64,000 nucleotides of DNA from Pedobacter lusitanus (GCF_040026395.1 NZ_CP157278.1:2170001-2234000); one strand, 5' to 3'. Positions 35,037-45,404 are shown, counted from the first letter of the stretch. Program-made: numbers and translations. The notes: a model not told the origin generated them from the sequence alone.

Positions 35037-36173
35037 ATGAAATTAAATTTAAACATTCAGCCATTAGAGAGCTGGATCAACGTAAAAAACGAGCCGCTAA
35101 TCATCTCTGGACCATGTAGCGCAGAAACTGAAGATCAACTGTTATCTACTGCACATTTATTAGCTGCAACCGGCAAAGTTTCTGTATTAAGAGCAGGAAT
35201 CTGGAAACCACGTACCCGTCCGGGAGAATTTGAAGGAATCGGCAGCATTGGTCTGGAATGGTTGAAAAAAGCAAAAGCTGAAACCGGATTACCTACAGCA
35301 GTAGAGGTAGCTAATGCAAAACATGTTGAAGAAGCACTGGCAGCTGGCGTAGATATCCTGTGGATTGGTGCAAGATCTACAGCTAACCCTTTCACGGTAC
35401 AGGAAATTGCTGACGCTTTAAAAGGTGTAGATATCCCTGTATTGGTTAAAAACCCTGTAAATCCTGATATTTCTTTATGGATTGGTGCTTTAGAACGTAT
35501 CAACAACGCAGGAATTACTAAACTGGGTGCTATTCACCGTGGTTTCTCTTCATACGAAAAAAGCTCTTTCCGTAATGAACCAATGTGGGAACTGGCTATT
35601 CAGCTGAAAACACTTTGTCCTGAATTACCTATCATCAATGACCCTTCACATATCTGCGGAAACCGTGAACTGATTCCATACATTTCTCAGAAAGCACTGG
35701 ATCTTGATATGCAGGGATTAATGATTGAGTCACATATTGATCCATCTGTAGCATGGACTGATGCAAAACAACAGGTTACTCCGGCTGCTCTGGAAGAACT
35801 GGTTGCTAAATTAAGTGTACGTGACCCTGAGTCAAACAACGAAGCTTTTGCTGATAAATTAGCTGAATTACGTAAACAGATCGATAAAATTGATGATGTC
35901 ATGCTGCAAAAATTAAGTGAGCGTATGGCTATCGTTGAAAAAATCGGTCAGTACAAAAGAGATAGTAAAGTAACTATCCTTCAGGTTAACCGATGGGATG
36001 AGATCCTTAAAAAAGGAACTGCATTTGCTAAAGCACTTAAATTAGATCTTAGCTTTACAGAGAAGTTTTTAGAACTGGTTCATGGTGAATCAATCAGAAA
36101 ACAGACTGAGATTATGAATGAAGGCAAAACTGAAGAAGAAATTCTTGAAGCTTCAGCAACCGTAAAATCTTAA
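35037..36173 (+). CDS. aroF: Bifunctional DAHP synthase / chorismate mutase
   Basis: 378 residues. N-terminal KDPG-aldolase-like DAHP synthase (ISGPCSAET, RAGIWKPRTRPGEFEGIG, GARSTANPF, HRGFSSYEKS, NDPSHICGNR) and C-terminal AroQ-type chorismate mutase from about residue 275 (LAELRKQIDKIDDVMLQKLS, MAIVEKIGQYKRD). It couples entry into the shikimate pathway with the branch to prephenate, a fusion typical of Bacteroidota in which the mutase domain can mediate feedback control. Lies directly after pheA. Confidence 0.95.
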   Translation: MKLNLNIQPLESWINVKNEPLIISGPCSAETEDQLLSTAHLLAATGKVSVLRAGIWKPRTRPGEFEGIGSIGLEWLKKAKAETGLPTAVEVANAKHVEEALAAGVDILWIGARSTANPFTVQEIADALKGVDIPVLVKNPVNPDISLWIGALERINNAGITKLGAIHRGFSSYEKSSFRNEPMWELAIQLKTLCPELPIINDPSHICGNRELIPYISQKALDLDMQGLMIESHIDPSVAWTDAKQQVTPAALEELVAKLSVRDPESNNEAFADKLAELRKQIDKIDDVMLQKLSERMAIVEKIGQYKRDSKVTILQVNRWDEILKKGTAFAKALKLDLSFTEKFLELVHGESIRKQTEIMNEGKTEEEILEASATVKS

Positions 36174-36181
36174 TCATTTTA

Positions 36182-36220
36182 TTTCGGGGAGCCTTTTCTT
36201 CAGGGAGAGGCTCCCGGAAA
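36182..36220 (+). promoter_or_regulatory. Intercistronic hairpin between aroF/CM and aroA
   Basis: Inverted repeat TTTC-g-GGGAGCCT (36182-36194) and AGGCTCCC-g-GAAA (36208-36220) with a 13 nt loop and no T run. May be an mRNA stability or processing element that sets different levels of the flanking cistrons. Confidence 0.5.
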
Positions 36221-36318
36221 TACTGCAGTCAAAATGATAGCTTCATTACTGTTAAAACCTCGTTTGTTCCTGAGAACCATTAAGAACTTAAACACCACGA
36301 AAAAACAATAGAATATTC

Positions 36319-37581
36319 ATGAAAAATAATGCCGTTGTTTCCTTTACGGGACAAAAGGATATCCAGGCTACCATTAACCTGACGGGTTCTAAAAGTGAGA
36401 GCAACAGAGCTTTGATTATTGCTGCAATCAGCAAAGGGCTGGTTAAAGTGAATAACCTGTCTGATGCTGCTGATACAGTAACTTTAAACAGAATTCTTAC
36501 CGAACTGAATCAGACAAAAGAAGAAGAAAGAAAAACCGTGGATGTAGGCCATGCCGGTACTGCCATGCGTTTTCTGACAGCCTATCTGTCTACTATTCCT
36601 CAGCAATTTCTGCTTACCGGTTCTTCCAGAATGCAGGAGCGTCCTATCGGGATACTGGTAGATGCTTTAAAAAGCCTGGGTGCGGATGTATCTTATGCTA
36701 AAAATGAAGGTTTCCCTCCCCTGTTAATCAATGGCGGCTTAAATAATGTACGTGCTGAAGTTTCTATCAAAGGAAATGTAAGCAGCCAGTATTTATCGGC
36801 CCTGCTGATTATAGCACCAAAACTGCTGGCTGGTCTTTCATTGAATATTGAAGGCGGATTAACTTCCAGACCTTATGTGGAAATGACACTGGCCCTGTTA
36901 GCCTCAGCAGGAGTTACGCATAGCTGGAAAGGCAACAATATCTATATTGGCCCGCAACAATACGCACAGGCCACCTTAACTGTTGAACCCGACTGGAGCG
37001 CAGCTTCTTACTGGTACAGCATTGCTGCACTGGCAGACCAGGCAGCTATTGAGCTACCTAACCTGAAAGAGGAAAGTTTACAGGGAGACAGCAAAATCCA
37101 GGAAATTATGGTTGCCCTTGGTGTCAAAACACATAGGACAGCAGATGGCATAGCTTTGTCAGACAGTAAAAATGAACCACAACCTAAAGAAATTCTAAAC
37201 TTAAAGGACTGTCCTGATCTGGCGCAAACTATTATTGTATGTGCTGCTGCCAAAGGTTTAAATCTTGCTTTCACAGGTCTGGAAACGCTTAAAATTAAAG
37301 AAACCAACAGAATTCTGGCTTTACAAAATGAGCTGGCTAAAATCGGGGTGAGCTTAAATGAGGAAAACGAAGTCTATACTTTAAACTGTGAAGGATTGAA
37401 TTTCCCGGAGAAAGTAAGTTTCGCCACTTATGATGATCACAGAATGGCTATGGCATTTGCTCCGCTAAGTCTGCTGATCAAAGAAGTAGAAATTGAAGAT
37501 TTCCAGGTAGTAGAGAAATCATATCCTGATTTCTGGAAACATTTACAGCAGGCAGGTTTCACAGTTCAGGAATTAGCCTGA
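36319..37581 (+). CDS. aroA: 3-phosphoshikimate 1-carboxyvinyltransferase (EPSP synthase)
   Basis: 420 residues. Joins PEP to shikimate-3-phosphate. Motifs: LTGSKSESNRALIIAA, DVGHAGTAMRFLTAYLS, RPIGILVDAL, SSQYLSALLI, and KIKETNRILAL, DDHRMAMAFAPL near the end. The Gly-rich motif is written GHAGTAMRF in place of the usual GNAGTAxRP, as in several Bacteroidota enzymes. Third gene of the operon. Confidence 0.95.
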   Translation: MKNNAVVSFTGQKDIQATINLTGSKSESNRALIIAAISKGLVKVNNLSDAADTVTLNRILTELNQTKEEERKTVDVGHAGTAMRFLTAYLSTIPQQFLLTGSSRMQERPIGILVDALKSLGADVSYAKNEGFPPLLINGGLNNVRAEVSIKGNVSSQYLSALLIIAPKLLAGLSLNIEGGLTSRPYVEMTLALLASAGVTHSWKGNNIYIGPQQYAQATLTVEPDWSAASYWYSIAALADQAAIELPNLKEESLQGDSKIQEIMVALGVKTHRTADGIALSDSKNEPQPKEILNLKDCPDLAQTIIVCAAAKGLNLAFTGLETLKIKETNRILALQNELAKIGVSLNEENEVYTLNCEGLNFPEKVSFATYDDHRMAMAFAPLSLLIKEVEIEDFQVVEKSYPDFWKHLQQAGFTVQELA

Positions 37582-37644
37582 TATTTAAAGGTGGGTTAAG
37601 ACCAGCTTTTAACCTAAATATACATTCATTATTAAACTAAAAAC

Positions 37645-38736
37645 ATGGCAGGGAATACCTTCGGACACTTATTCAGGATATCAACCTTCGGGGAATCACA
37701 TGGCGAGGCTATTGGCGTTATCGTAGATGGCTGCCCTGCCGGGTTGCAGATTGACCTGGAGTTTATCCAGTCAGAATTAGATAAACGCCGTCCGGGACAA
37801 TCCAAAATCACTACCCAGCGTAAAGAAAGTGATACTGTACAAATCTTATCCGGAACTTTTGAAGGAAAAAGCACGGGCACACCTATCGCGCTTTTAATCC
37901 CGAACGAAGATCACCGTTCCAAAGATTATGAACATAATAAAACGGTGTACCGCCCTTCACATGCTGATTATACTTATGATGCCAAATACGGCATCCGTGA
38001 TCACCGCGGAGGCGGACGTTCTTCGGCCAGAGAAACGGCTGCACGGGTAGCAGCAGGTGCTATTGCAAAATTACTGCTTCAGCATTATGGTATTGGCATT
38101 TTTGCTCATGTATCTGCTGTTGGTACAATTAATGCACCTAACCTGGAAGCTTTACCTCTTGCTTCATTACTGGAGCAGCGGGAAGAAAATATCGTGCGCT
38201 GTGCAGATCCGGCTACAGCAAATGAAATGATTGAGTTTATCGACAGTGTCAGAAAAGACGGTGATACGGTAGGTGGAAAAATCAGCTGTATTATTCAGAA
38301 TTGCCCTCCGGGACTGGGAGAACCTGTTTTTGATAAACTACATGCTGACCTGGGCAAAGCGATGTTAAGCATTAATGCTGTACATGGTTTTGAGTACGGT
38401 TCTGGTTTTTCAGGAAGTGAAATGAGAGGATCGGCACATAATGATATCTTCCTGACCGACGGAGAGCATGCCCCAAAAACACTGACCAATTTCTCTGGTG
38501 GTATACAGGGAGGAATCTCTAATGGTATGGAAATTAACTTTACTGTAGCCTTTAAACCTGTAGCAACAATCATGCATAACCAGCAGACAGTTAATGCAGC
38601 AGGCGAAGCCGCAGAGATTAAAGGAAAAGGAAGACATGATCCTTGTGTAGTTCCCAGAGCAGTAGTGATTGTGGAAGCGATGGCCGCTTTGGTACTGGCA
38701 GATCAGTTACTGAGAAATAAAACAAGCAGGTTATAA
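37645..38736 (+). CDS. aroC: Chorismate synthase
   Basis: 363 residues. FMN-dependent final step to chorismate. Signatures: [24 protein letters not shown] at the N-terminus, [22 protein letters not shown], and the C-terminal [26 protein letters not shown]. Last gene of pheA-aroF/CM-aroA-aroC; followed by a strong terminator. Confidence 0.97.
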   Translation: MAGNTFGHLFRISTFGESHGEAIGVIVDGCPAGLQIDLEFIQSELDKRRPGQSKITTQRKESDTVQILSGTFEGKSTGTPIALLIPNEDHRSKDYEHNKTVYRPSHADYTYDAKYGIRDHRGGGRSSARETAARVAAGAIAKLLLQHYGIGIFAHVSAVGTINAPNLEALPLASLLEQREENIVRCADPATANEMIEFIDSVRKDGDTVGGKISCIIQNCPPGLGEPVFDKLHADLGKAMLSINAVHGFEYGSGFSGSEMRGSAHNDIFLTDGEHAPKTLTNFSGGIQGGISNGMEINFTVAFKPVATIMHNQQTVNAAGEAAEIKGKGRHDPCVVPRAVVIVEAMAALVLADQLLRNKTSRL

Positions 38737-38757
38737 GTATTTAAAACCTGTCCATTT

Positions 38758-38800
38758 AAACACCCTGTTATCTAAAAAATAACAGGGTGTTTTTTTTGTG
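38758..38800 (+). terminator. Terminator of the aromatic operon
   Basis: Stem AAACACCCTGTTAT/ATAACAGGGTGTTT (38758-38771 with 38779-38792) and a T run. Confidence 0.9.
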
Positions 38801-39010
38801 TTAATTCTTTCACAATAACAACTTTAATTTAAATTAAATGAATTTTAATTTCTATTTTACAATCATCTATTAATCAAAACCAGATCTACCTTATGAATTA
38901 TCATGTACCACCACTAAACAGAACCAATGAACCAGGACAGACGGCACAAACCGGAAAGACTAAAATCAGGTGGCATAGGATAGTTTCATTACCATTTTAA
39001 AAAAAAATCT

Positions 39011-40639
39011 ATGAAAAACAAAACAAACAGCATGGCGATCTTATGCGCCACATTATTAATTGTTTTAGGTGCCTGTCGCAAGGATAACCTGACTAACAAC
39101 ACTCAGCTTCCTGGTAATCAGAAAGACAAACTTTATTCTGTACAGGAAATCAATGCGATTATCCAGTCAAGCCTGCAAAAAAGCGGCGATTTTAAATGGC
39201 AGGAACAAAGCGATGAATTACTGTTCAGTGCTATTATGCATGGTGACAGTTTACTGGCCGTGGGTTATGGAAACCCGCAAACCAATAGCAATACCAGCAC
39301 TGAAAGCTATAACGAAGGAGCACAAATGATTAATATCAGCTTATCTGAAGCCAGAAAAGCAGGTGTAAATATTGATGGAATTAAAAAAGAACTGCTGCAA
39401 CAGGTAAAAACCGGCGAAGGAATTCCGTCAAATGGTGCTCCTACAGAAGCATATAATGACATATTGCAATACGAAAGTCCTGTACTGACCAATATGGTAA
39501 TTAAAATAGGTAAACTGAGTACACTTCGCGAACTGCGCAAGTCAAAAGCTGTGCGTTATCTGGAACCTGCTAACTACAATAAAAACCTGATGAAAAGCAG
39601 ATCAGCTATCGCAACAGAAAGCCTGAGCTCCGGCGGTGGTGACCCTACCGAACTTCCGGGCTGGTTTATTCAGGGCAATGGAGAGCCACTGATCCCTAAA
39701 AGCTATGGTGATCAGCATATCCCCGCCGCATGGAAAGTAAGTACAGGAAAAGATATTACTGTTGGTTTAATTGATAACGGAGTTTATCAGTCACAAACGG
39801 CATTTACTTCTCAGGAATTTGGTTCCGGAAGATCAATCTCACTATTTGGTACATTTAAAGGTAGCTCCAGCACAAATGACGGTGTGTATTCACTTAAAGA
39901 TGATATGACCATTGGTCATGGTACCGGCATGGCTTCTTTAATTGCAGCTCCCAAAAAAGCCAGTCTTCCTGTGGGAATTGCCTATAACTGTAACCTGGTT
40001 AGCTACAGAGGAACTGATTTTGTAGCTTTATGGACTTCAAAACAACAAAATGGAGTAGCCAGTGCCCTGACTGCATTAGCAGATAATGCCAACGTGAAAA
40101 TTATCTCGATGTCTAATGGCTGGATCTTCACAGTGTCTGTTCTTTCTGATGCAGTGAAATATGCCAAAGGTAAGGGCAAACTTATTTTTGCTGCTGCCGG
40201 AACTTCTATTAAACCAATTGATCTGGGCTTTTTCGTGATCGATATTCCTAAAAGCGTAGGTGTTATCTTCCCGGCTTCAATGAGTGAAACAGTAGCTGTT
40301 ACAGGTACTGATTACAGTGACAGCGGAAAACTGGTTAGCTGTAAAGAATGCCATGAAGGAGATAAAGTTTATTTCACCACAACTACTGCAACTTCAGCAG
40401 GTGTAAATAATGCTGTAGCTGTTTATCAGGAAACACCTGGTAAATATGGCTTCTCAGGATCTTCCTCTGCCTCTACAGCTATCAATGCAGGCATTGCAGC
40501 ACTGGTATGGTCTGCGCACCCGACATGGACAGATAAACAGGTTTTACAAAGAATGGTAGAGTCTGCGAAATTGTATCCTAACAAAGATTCGAAACTGGGT
40601 TATGGCCCCGTAGATGTTTTAAAGGCCGTACAACCATAG
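39011..40639 (+). CDS. S8 family serine peptidase, lipoprotein
   Basis: 542 residues. Lipoprotein signal with lipobox VLGAC (Cys22). An N-terminal propeptide-like region of about 230 residues precedes the subtilisin domain: Asp255 in VGLIDNGV, His303 in IGHGTGMASLIAA, Ser485 in FSGSSSASTAINAG (the usual GTSMAAP is relaxed here). A CKEC pair at 444-447 sits in an insertion. Probably a secreted or surface protease. Followed by its own terminator. Confidence 0.88.
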   Translation: MKNKTNSMAILCATLLIVLGACRKDNLTNNTQLPGNQKDKLYSVQEINAIIQSSLQKSGDFKWQEQSDELLFSAIMHGDSLLAVGYGNPQTNSNTSTESYNEGAQMINISLSEARKAGVNIDGIKKELLQQVKTGEGIPSNGAPTEAYNDILQYESPVLTNMVIKIGKLSTLRELRKSKAVRYLEPANYNKNLMKSRSAIATESLSSGGGDPTELPGWFIQGNGEPLIPKSYGDQHIPAAWKVSTGKDITVGLIDNGVYQSQTAFTSQEFGSGRSISLFGTFKGSSSTNDGVYSLKDDMTIGHGTGMASLIAAPKKASLPVGIAYNCNLVSYRGTDFVALWTSKQQNGVASALTALADNANVKIISMSNGWIFTVSVLSDAVKYAKGKGKLIFAAAGTSIKPIDLGFFVIDIPKSVGVIFPASMSETVAVTGTDYSDSGKLVSCKECHEGDKVYFTTTTATSAGVNNAVAVYQETPGKYGFSGSSSASTAINAGIAALVWSAHPTWTDKQVLQRMVESAKLYPNKDSKLGYGPVDVLKAVQP

Positions 40640-40665
40640 TCTGAACAAAAAAATTTCTGTTTAGT

Positions 40666-40701
40666 GAATAGTCCCGGCACTTTGTGCGGGACTATTTTTT
40701 T
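40666..40701 (+). terminator. S8 peptidase terminator
   Basis: Stem AATAGTCCCG/CGGGACTATT (40666-40675 with 40686-40695) with a T run; may serve both converging genes. Confidence 0.8.
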
Positions 40702-40740
40702 GTTGCTTTTGCCCGGTGAAAGCTAATTGCCAATCCCCTT

Positions 40741-41715
40741 TTATCCTGTTCCAAATAAACTGCGATAATCAAACGGACTGATTTTAAGATTCCGCAAAAA
40801 GACCTTTCTCATGGTATCCGCGCTTCCAAACCCGCACAGAACGGCAATCTCATCCAGAGATCGCCTGGTTTCTTCAATATAACGCCTGCTGGATTCAACC
40901 CTCAATTTCTCTATATAGCGGGCTGGCGTAAAGCCGGTTTCTGCTGTAAAAACGCGGGCAAAGTTTCTTGGGCTCATTGCCAGACGCTCAGCTAAAACAG
41001 CTACAGAAAGATCTTCTTTCAAATGGCCGGCAATCCAGGTCTGTAGTTTTTCTATAGGCTTTTTACTGGATAGCTGCTGTGATAACAGGGTACTGAACTG
41101 GGACTGATTACCCGGCCGGCGAAGATACAATACCAGTGTACGGGCAATTTTCAGAGATAAATCACGGTCATAATCTTCTTCGACCATAGCGAGTGCCAGA
41201 TCAATACCTGCTGTTGCACCAGCAGAAGTATAGACGTTTCCGTCTTTCACATAGATCGGATCGGGATCAACAGTAATATCCTCATAATTACTACTTAGTT
41301 CTTTACAGTTTTTCCAGTGCGTAGTTGCCTTTTTACCATTTAATAATCCTGCTTCTGCCAGAACAAATGCACCAATACAAACTGAAGCTACTCTCCTTAT
41401 GACAGAAGAATTCTGCTTTAGCCAGCTGACCAGCTCAGGAAATTTATCCCATTGGTGACAAGCTGAGAAACCTGCAATAATCAGTGTATCTATTTTTTCT
41501 TTAAGCTGATATATACTCGATGAACAATGAATACCTAGTCCGTTGGTCATGGTCATTTCCAGTGACGAAATTGCTGATACGATAACTATCCTGTAATTAT
41601 CTGCTCCGCCTTTATATTCATTTGCACAGCTAAAAACATCTGCTGCACCTACCAGATCAAGCGACAAAGAATCCGGAATTGCAACTATAACAATTAACTT
41701 TTGCCCCATTTTCAT
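40741..41715 (-). CDS. GlxA-type transcriptional regulator
   Basis: 324 residues. DJ-1/PfpI-like domain (SVCIGAFVLAEAGLLNGKKAT, TSAGATAGIDLALAMVEEDY) and C-terminal AraC HTH (DLSVAVLAERLAMSPRNFAR, CGFGSADTMRKVFLRNLKISPFDYR). Start at 41715, or the internal ATG at 41709. A minus-strand TACCTTTG -7 element is at 41729-41736. No evident target gene next to it. Confidence 0.87.
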   Translation of the reverse strand: MKMGQKLIVIVAIPDSLSLDLVGAADVFSCANEYKGGADNYRIVIVSAISSLEMTMTNGLGIHCSSSIYQLKEKIDTLIIAGFSACHQWDKFPELVSWLKQNSSVIRRVASVCIGAFVLAEAGLLNGKKATTHWKNCKELSSNYEDITVDPDPIYVKDGNVYTSAGATAGIDLALAMVEEDYDRDLSLKIARTLVLYLRRPGNQSQFSTLLSQQLSSKKPIEKLQTWIAGHLKEDLSVAVLAERLAMSPRNFARVFTAETGFTPARYIEKLRVESSRRYIEETRRSLDEIAVLCGFGSADTMRKVFLRNLKISPFDYRSLFGTG

Positions 41716-41941
41716 CTTATTAATGCTGCAAAGGTAGGACTAAATGCATTTGTCTGTCATGACAATTATCCGTCAATTAAAGACAAATTATCTCATAAAA
41801 TCAGATTGACACACTGGTGCTAAACCATTTTATTTTATACGTTTTTCTGACAAAACAGTATTCTAATTATACATAAAGCGTTTTAGCTATTGTTTCACGC
41901 TTTAGTATTAATTAATTTCATAGGAACCAAATTATATCCGT

Positions 41942-42916
41942 ATGAAAAATTTATTTAATCTTCAGACAACTGCACTGATTTTAACCGCTGCGTTATGTGC
42001 CACAGGCTGTAAAAAACTAGGATTGGAAGGAGCTGGCGGTGGCGGTGGTACAACAACTCCACCAGCGAGCACTCATCTTTTAACTGTAGGCTATTTCAAT
42101 GGTGTAGCCAGGACCGCAGCTCCCAGCGACAAGGTCTCTTACTCTTTAAGAGATATTCCGAACGGGGTTGATATTGTAAATATATTCCACAGATTCAATG
42201 AACTTTCCAATCTGAAAAGAGGAGTCAGACAAGCTGGTGCTGCAGAGAAAACACTGACGGAAATTTTAGAGGACGTAACCTACCTGAAAACTAAAAAAAC
42301 AAGGGTGGTTGAAACTCAATTTATGACAGAGATTTTTGATAATTACAAGGATGCGGCAAAAACTACTAAATGGACAAATACTGCTGCAGATTATGATGGC
42401 TATGCTAAATCAGTTTCAGATTCATTAACCAAATGGGGAATTGACGGGGTAGATCTGGACATCGAACCTGGTTTTTCTGTTGGCAATCTCACTATAACTG
42501 AGCAGGAAGCATTAGTGAATGCCTTTGCTAAATATTTCGGACCATCGTCTGCCTCTAAAAAACTGCTGATTATTGATACAAATGTTGGTTTTTCAACTTT
42601 AGGGTTTACCAAAGAAACGTTAGCCAAAATTGACTATATCTATATTCAGGATTATTTTGGCTCAGCTTCATCTACAGATGAGAAAATTGATGGCTATATA
42701 GCGGCAGGTTATCCTAAAGATAAAATCATGCTCATTGCCGCAGACTTTGAAGGTAGCTACAGCAGTGGTAAAACCAGGTTAAAAGCTGCCTATACTAATC
42801 CAAAATATATTGCTAAAACAGGTGGTTTTGGTTCATATGGGATCAATTTCGATTATAATAATAAATACCAGTTTACTATTGATATGATCAAAACCTTAAA
42901 TCCTCAGGGTAATTAA
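41942..42916 (+). CDS. GH18 family glycosidase lipoprotein (endo-beta-N-acetylglucosaminidase-like)
   Basis: 324 residues. Lipoprotein signal (lipobox at ATGC, Cys23), a Gly/Thr/Pro linker (31-42), then a single GH18 barrel. The catalytic motif is GIDGVDLDIEPG with Glu175 as acid. Size and lack of insertion domain fit EndoF/EndoS-like enzymes that trim N-glycans, with chitinase as the alternative. Surface location suggests glycan scavenging. Confidence 0.8.
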   Translation: MKNLFNLQTTALILTAALCATGCKKLGLEGAGGGGGTTTPPASTHLLTVGYFNGVARTAAPSDKVSYSLRDIPNGVDIVNIFHRFNELSNLKRGVRQAGAAEKTLTEILEDVTYLKTKKTRVVETQFMTEIFDNYKDAAKTTKWTNTAADYDGYAKSVSDSLTKWGIDGVDLDIEPGFSVGNLTITEQEALVNAFAKYFGPSSASKKLLIIDTNVGFSTLGFTKETLAKIDYIYIQDYFGSASSTDEKIDGYIAAGYPKDKIMLIAADFEGSYSSGKTRLKAAYTNPKYIAKTGGFGSYGINFDYNNKYQFTIDMIKTLNPQGN

Positions 42917-42926
42917 TTTCAGCAGC

Positions 42927-42966
42927 AAAAAGGCCTGATTCTTTACAGAACCAGGCCTTTTTTTAT
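42927..42966. terminator. Bidirectional terminator, GH18 and E1 fusion
   Basis: Stem AAAAAGGCCTG/CAGGCCTTTTT (42927-42937 with 42952-42962) between converging genes. Confidence 0.85.
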
Positions 42967-42980
42967 GATATATCCCTGAT

Positions 42981-45404
42981 TTAGAAAATCGCCGGGTATT
43001 TAGCTTCGTTATGTGCATTCATCAGCTGATAAATCACTTCTACGACATCATCTACGGATGGTTTAGTAAAGTAATCCCCATCAGATCCGTATGGAGGGCG
43101 ATGAGCTTTTGCAGATAAAGTTTGTGGCTGTGCATCCAAATGATAATATCCGCCCTGTACTTCTAAAATCTGCTGCAGGATATAAGCTGTTCCACCACCC
43201 GGAACATCTTCATCAACCACTAATAATTTATTGGTCTTCTGTAAAGAAGAGGCACATAAATGATCTGTATCAAACGGAAGTAAAGTCTGAGGGTCAATAA
43301 TCTCTACAGAAATTCCGTAAGCCGCCAGTTCTTCTGCCGCTTCTTCTACAATTCTGAGTGTAGAACCGTAAGAAACAACTGTAATATCTGTTCCCTGTCT
43401 GATAATTTCTGCTTTTCCCAATGGTACAGTGTACTCGCCTACATTATCAGGCATCATCTCTTTTAAGCGGTAACCATTCAGACATTCGATCATTAAAGCA
43501 GGTTCATCTGCTCTGAATAAAGTATTGTACATTCCGGCTGCCTGAGTCATATTACGTGGAACACAAAGATGTAAACCACGCAGAGAACCTAAAATCATAC
43601 CGATTGGTGAACCAGAATGCCACACTCCTTCTAAACGGTGTCCGCGTGTTCTGATAATTACCGGTGCTTTTTGTCCGCCTTTGGTACGGTAAGACAAACT
43701 TGCAAGGTCATCACTTAATACATTCAGGGCATATAACAGATAATCCAGGTACTGGATTTCAGCTATTGGTCTTAAACCACGCAGCGCCAGTCCTATTCCC
43801 TGTCCTGCAATAGTCATTTCCCTGATGCCTGTATCTGTAATTCTTAATTCACCATATTTAGCCTGTAAACCTGCAAATCCCTGATTGACATCTCCGATAC
43901 TCCCGAGGTCTTCACCAAAGGCTACCAAACGCTGATCACGTGCAAAATTAGCATCAAAACAGGCATTCAGCAATTCACGGCCATCTACCATTTTACTGTT
44001 TTCCTGATAAGATGCCGGTAATACGTCTACCAGCGAAGGACTTTCCTTTCCGTCTGTAAACAGTTTGGAATTATATCTTTCTTCGTTATTTGCTTTTTCT
44101 CTTTTATACCAGCTTAACAATTGTGTTCTTGCTTCTGAAGGTTCGTTTAAAGTTAAACGAAGTGCTTTTCTTGCAGAAGAAACTACTTCTTTACGCTGTG
44201 CATCCGGCGTTCCGGCAAGTGTTCCGGCAATTTTTGCCAGAGCCTGATTCGTATCTGAAAGGTTATGGATTAAACTGATTACCTGATCTTTCTCTACTTT
44301 AATATCACCAAGGAACTCATTCCACGCTTCTTTTTGTGCTTCACGGACAAGTTTTTTAGCGGTATCTTCCAGTTCAGCAAGCTCTTCTTCGGTAATAATA
44401 GCAGATTCAAGCATCCACAGACGCATCTGACGGATACAGTCAAACTCTTTCTCCCACTCCAGTCTTGCTTTATCTTTATAACGTTCATGTGAACCTGAAG
44501 TGGAATGTCCCTGAGGCTGTGTAACTTCTGTTACATGAATCAATACAGGTACATGTTCTTCACGACAGATCTGAATAGCCTGCTGATAGGTTTCACAAAG
44601 AGCCGGGTAATCCCACCCTCTTACTTTATATATTTCATAACCAGGGTTATTTTCATCCCGCTGGAAACCTTTTAATATCTCTGAAATATCTTCTTTGGTA
44701 GTCTGATATTTTGCCGGAACAGAAATTCCGTAAGCATCATCCCATACTGACATCGCCATAGGAATCTGTAAAACTCCTGCTGCATTGATAGCCTCGAAAA
44801 ATACACCTTCTGAAGTTGAAGCATTTCCGATAGTACCAAAACCAACTTCGTTCCCGTTAACAGAGAAGTTTTTCAGATAAGCCAGTTCGGGGTTTTGTCT
44901 GTATAATTTAGACGCATAAGCCAAACCTACCAGACGCGCCATCTGGCCACCTGTAGGGGCAATATCAGAAGAAGAATTCTTCATTTCTGTTAAGTCTTTC
45001 CATGAACCGTCCTCATTCAGGGAACGGGTGGAAAAATGACAATTCATCTGACGGCCGGCAGAAGCAGGGTCTGCTTCTACATTTGGATTTGCATATAACT
45101 GGGCAAAAAATTCTTTTATGGTACATATTCCGGTAGCAAAAGCGAAAGTCTGGTCGCGGTAATATCCCGAACGCCAGTCACCATTTTTGAAAGCTTTAGC
45201 CATTGCAATCTGAGGAAGTTCCTTCCCGTCACCAAAAATGCCAAACTTAGCCTTACCTGTTAAAACCTCTTTACGGCCTAGTAAACTAGCCTGTCTGCTC
45301 TCGAAAGCAATCCTGTAATCATCGATTACTATAGTCTTAAAGTCGTCAAAACTTAATTCTGAGGCATCGATGGGGTTCGTCGTAAGTTTGTTATTTAGCA
45401 TCAT
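42981..45404 (-). CDS. 2-oxoacid dehydrogenase E1, fused alpha and beta subunits
   Basis: About 807 residues from the ATG at 45404. The N-terminal ~430 residues are the alpha-type TPP-binding part (GNASTSEGVFFEAINAAG, PMAMSVWDDAYGISVP, HSTSGSHERYK), the rest the beta-type part (FGEDLGSIGDVNQGFAGLQ, ADEPALMIECLNGYRLKE, VPGGGTAYILQQ). Probably the branched-chain 2-oxoacid or pyruvate-type E1; E2 and E3 are not in the window. A minus-strand TATATTTG element is at 45425-45432. Confidence 0.93.
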   Translation of the reverse strand: MMLNNKLTTNPIDASELSFDDFKTIVIDDYRIAFESRQASLLGRKEVLTGKAKFGIFGDGKELPQIAMAKAFKNGDWRSGYYRDQTFAFATGICTIKEFFAQLYANPNVEADPASAGRQMNCHFSTRSLNEDGSWKDLTEMKNSSSDIAPTGGQMARLVGLAYASKLYRQNPELAYLKNFSVNGNEVGFGTIGNASTSEGVFFEAINAAGVLQIPMAMSVWDDAYGISVPAKYQTTKEDISEILKGFQRDENNPGYEIYKVRGWDYPALCETYQQAIQICREEHVPVLIHVTEVTQPQGHSTSGSHERYKDKARLEWEKEFDCIRQMRLWMLESAIITEEELAELEDTAKKLVREAQKEAWNEFLGDIKVEKDQVISLIHNLSDTNQALAKIAGTLAGTPDAQRKEVVSSARKALRLTLNEPSEARTQLLSWYKREKANNEERYNSKLFTDGKESPSLVDVLPASYQENSKMVDGRELLNACFDANFARDQRLVAFGEDLGSIGDVNQGFAGLQAKYGELRITDTGIREMTIAGQGIGLALRGLRPIAEIQYLDYLLYALNVLSDDLASLSYRTKGGQKAPVIIRTRGHRLEGVWHSGSPIGMILGSLRGLHLCVPRNMTQAAGMYNTLFRADEPALMIECLNGYRLKEMMPDNVGEYTVPLGKAEIIRQGTDITVVSYGSTLRIVEEAAEELAAYGISVEIIDPQTLLPFDTDHLCASSLQKTNKLLVVDEDVPGGGTAYILQQILEVQGGYYHLDAQPQTLSAKAHRPPYGSDGDYFTKPSVDDVVEVIYQLMNAHNEAKYPAIF

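Noticed and set aside
36235..36312. A 25-codon frame before aroA
   Set aside because: It has no regulatory codon bias and no terminator between it and aroA, unlike the true leader at 33974.
38893..39000. A 35-codon frame (MNYHVPPLNRTNEPGQTAQT...) before the S8 peptidase gene
   Set aside because: No membrane, aromatic or repeat character and no associated attenuator-like stem; not enough to call a gene or leader peptide.
42400..42627. Minus-strand frames inside GH18, aroC, aroA and E1 genes
   Set aside because: Shadows of strongly supported coding sequences.
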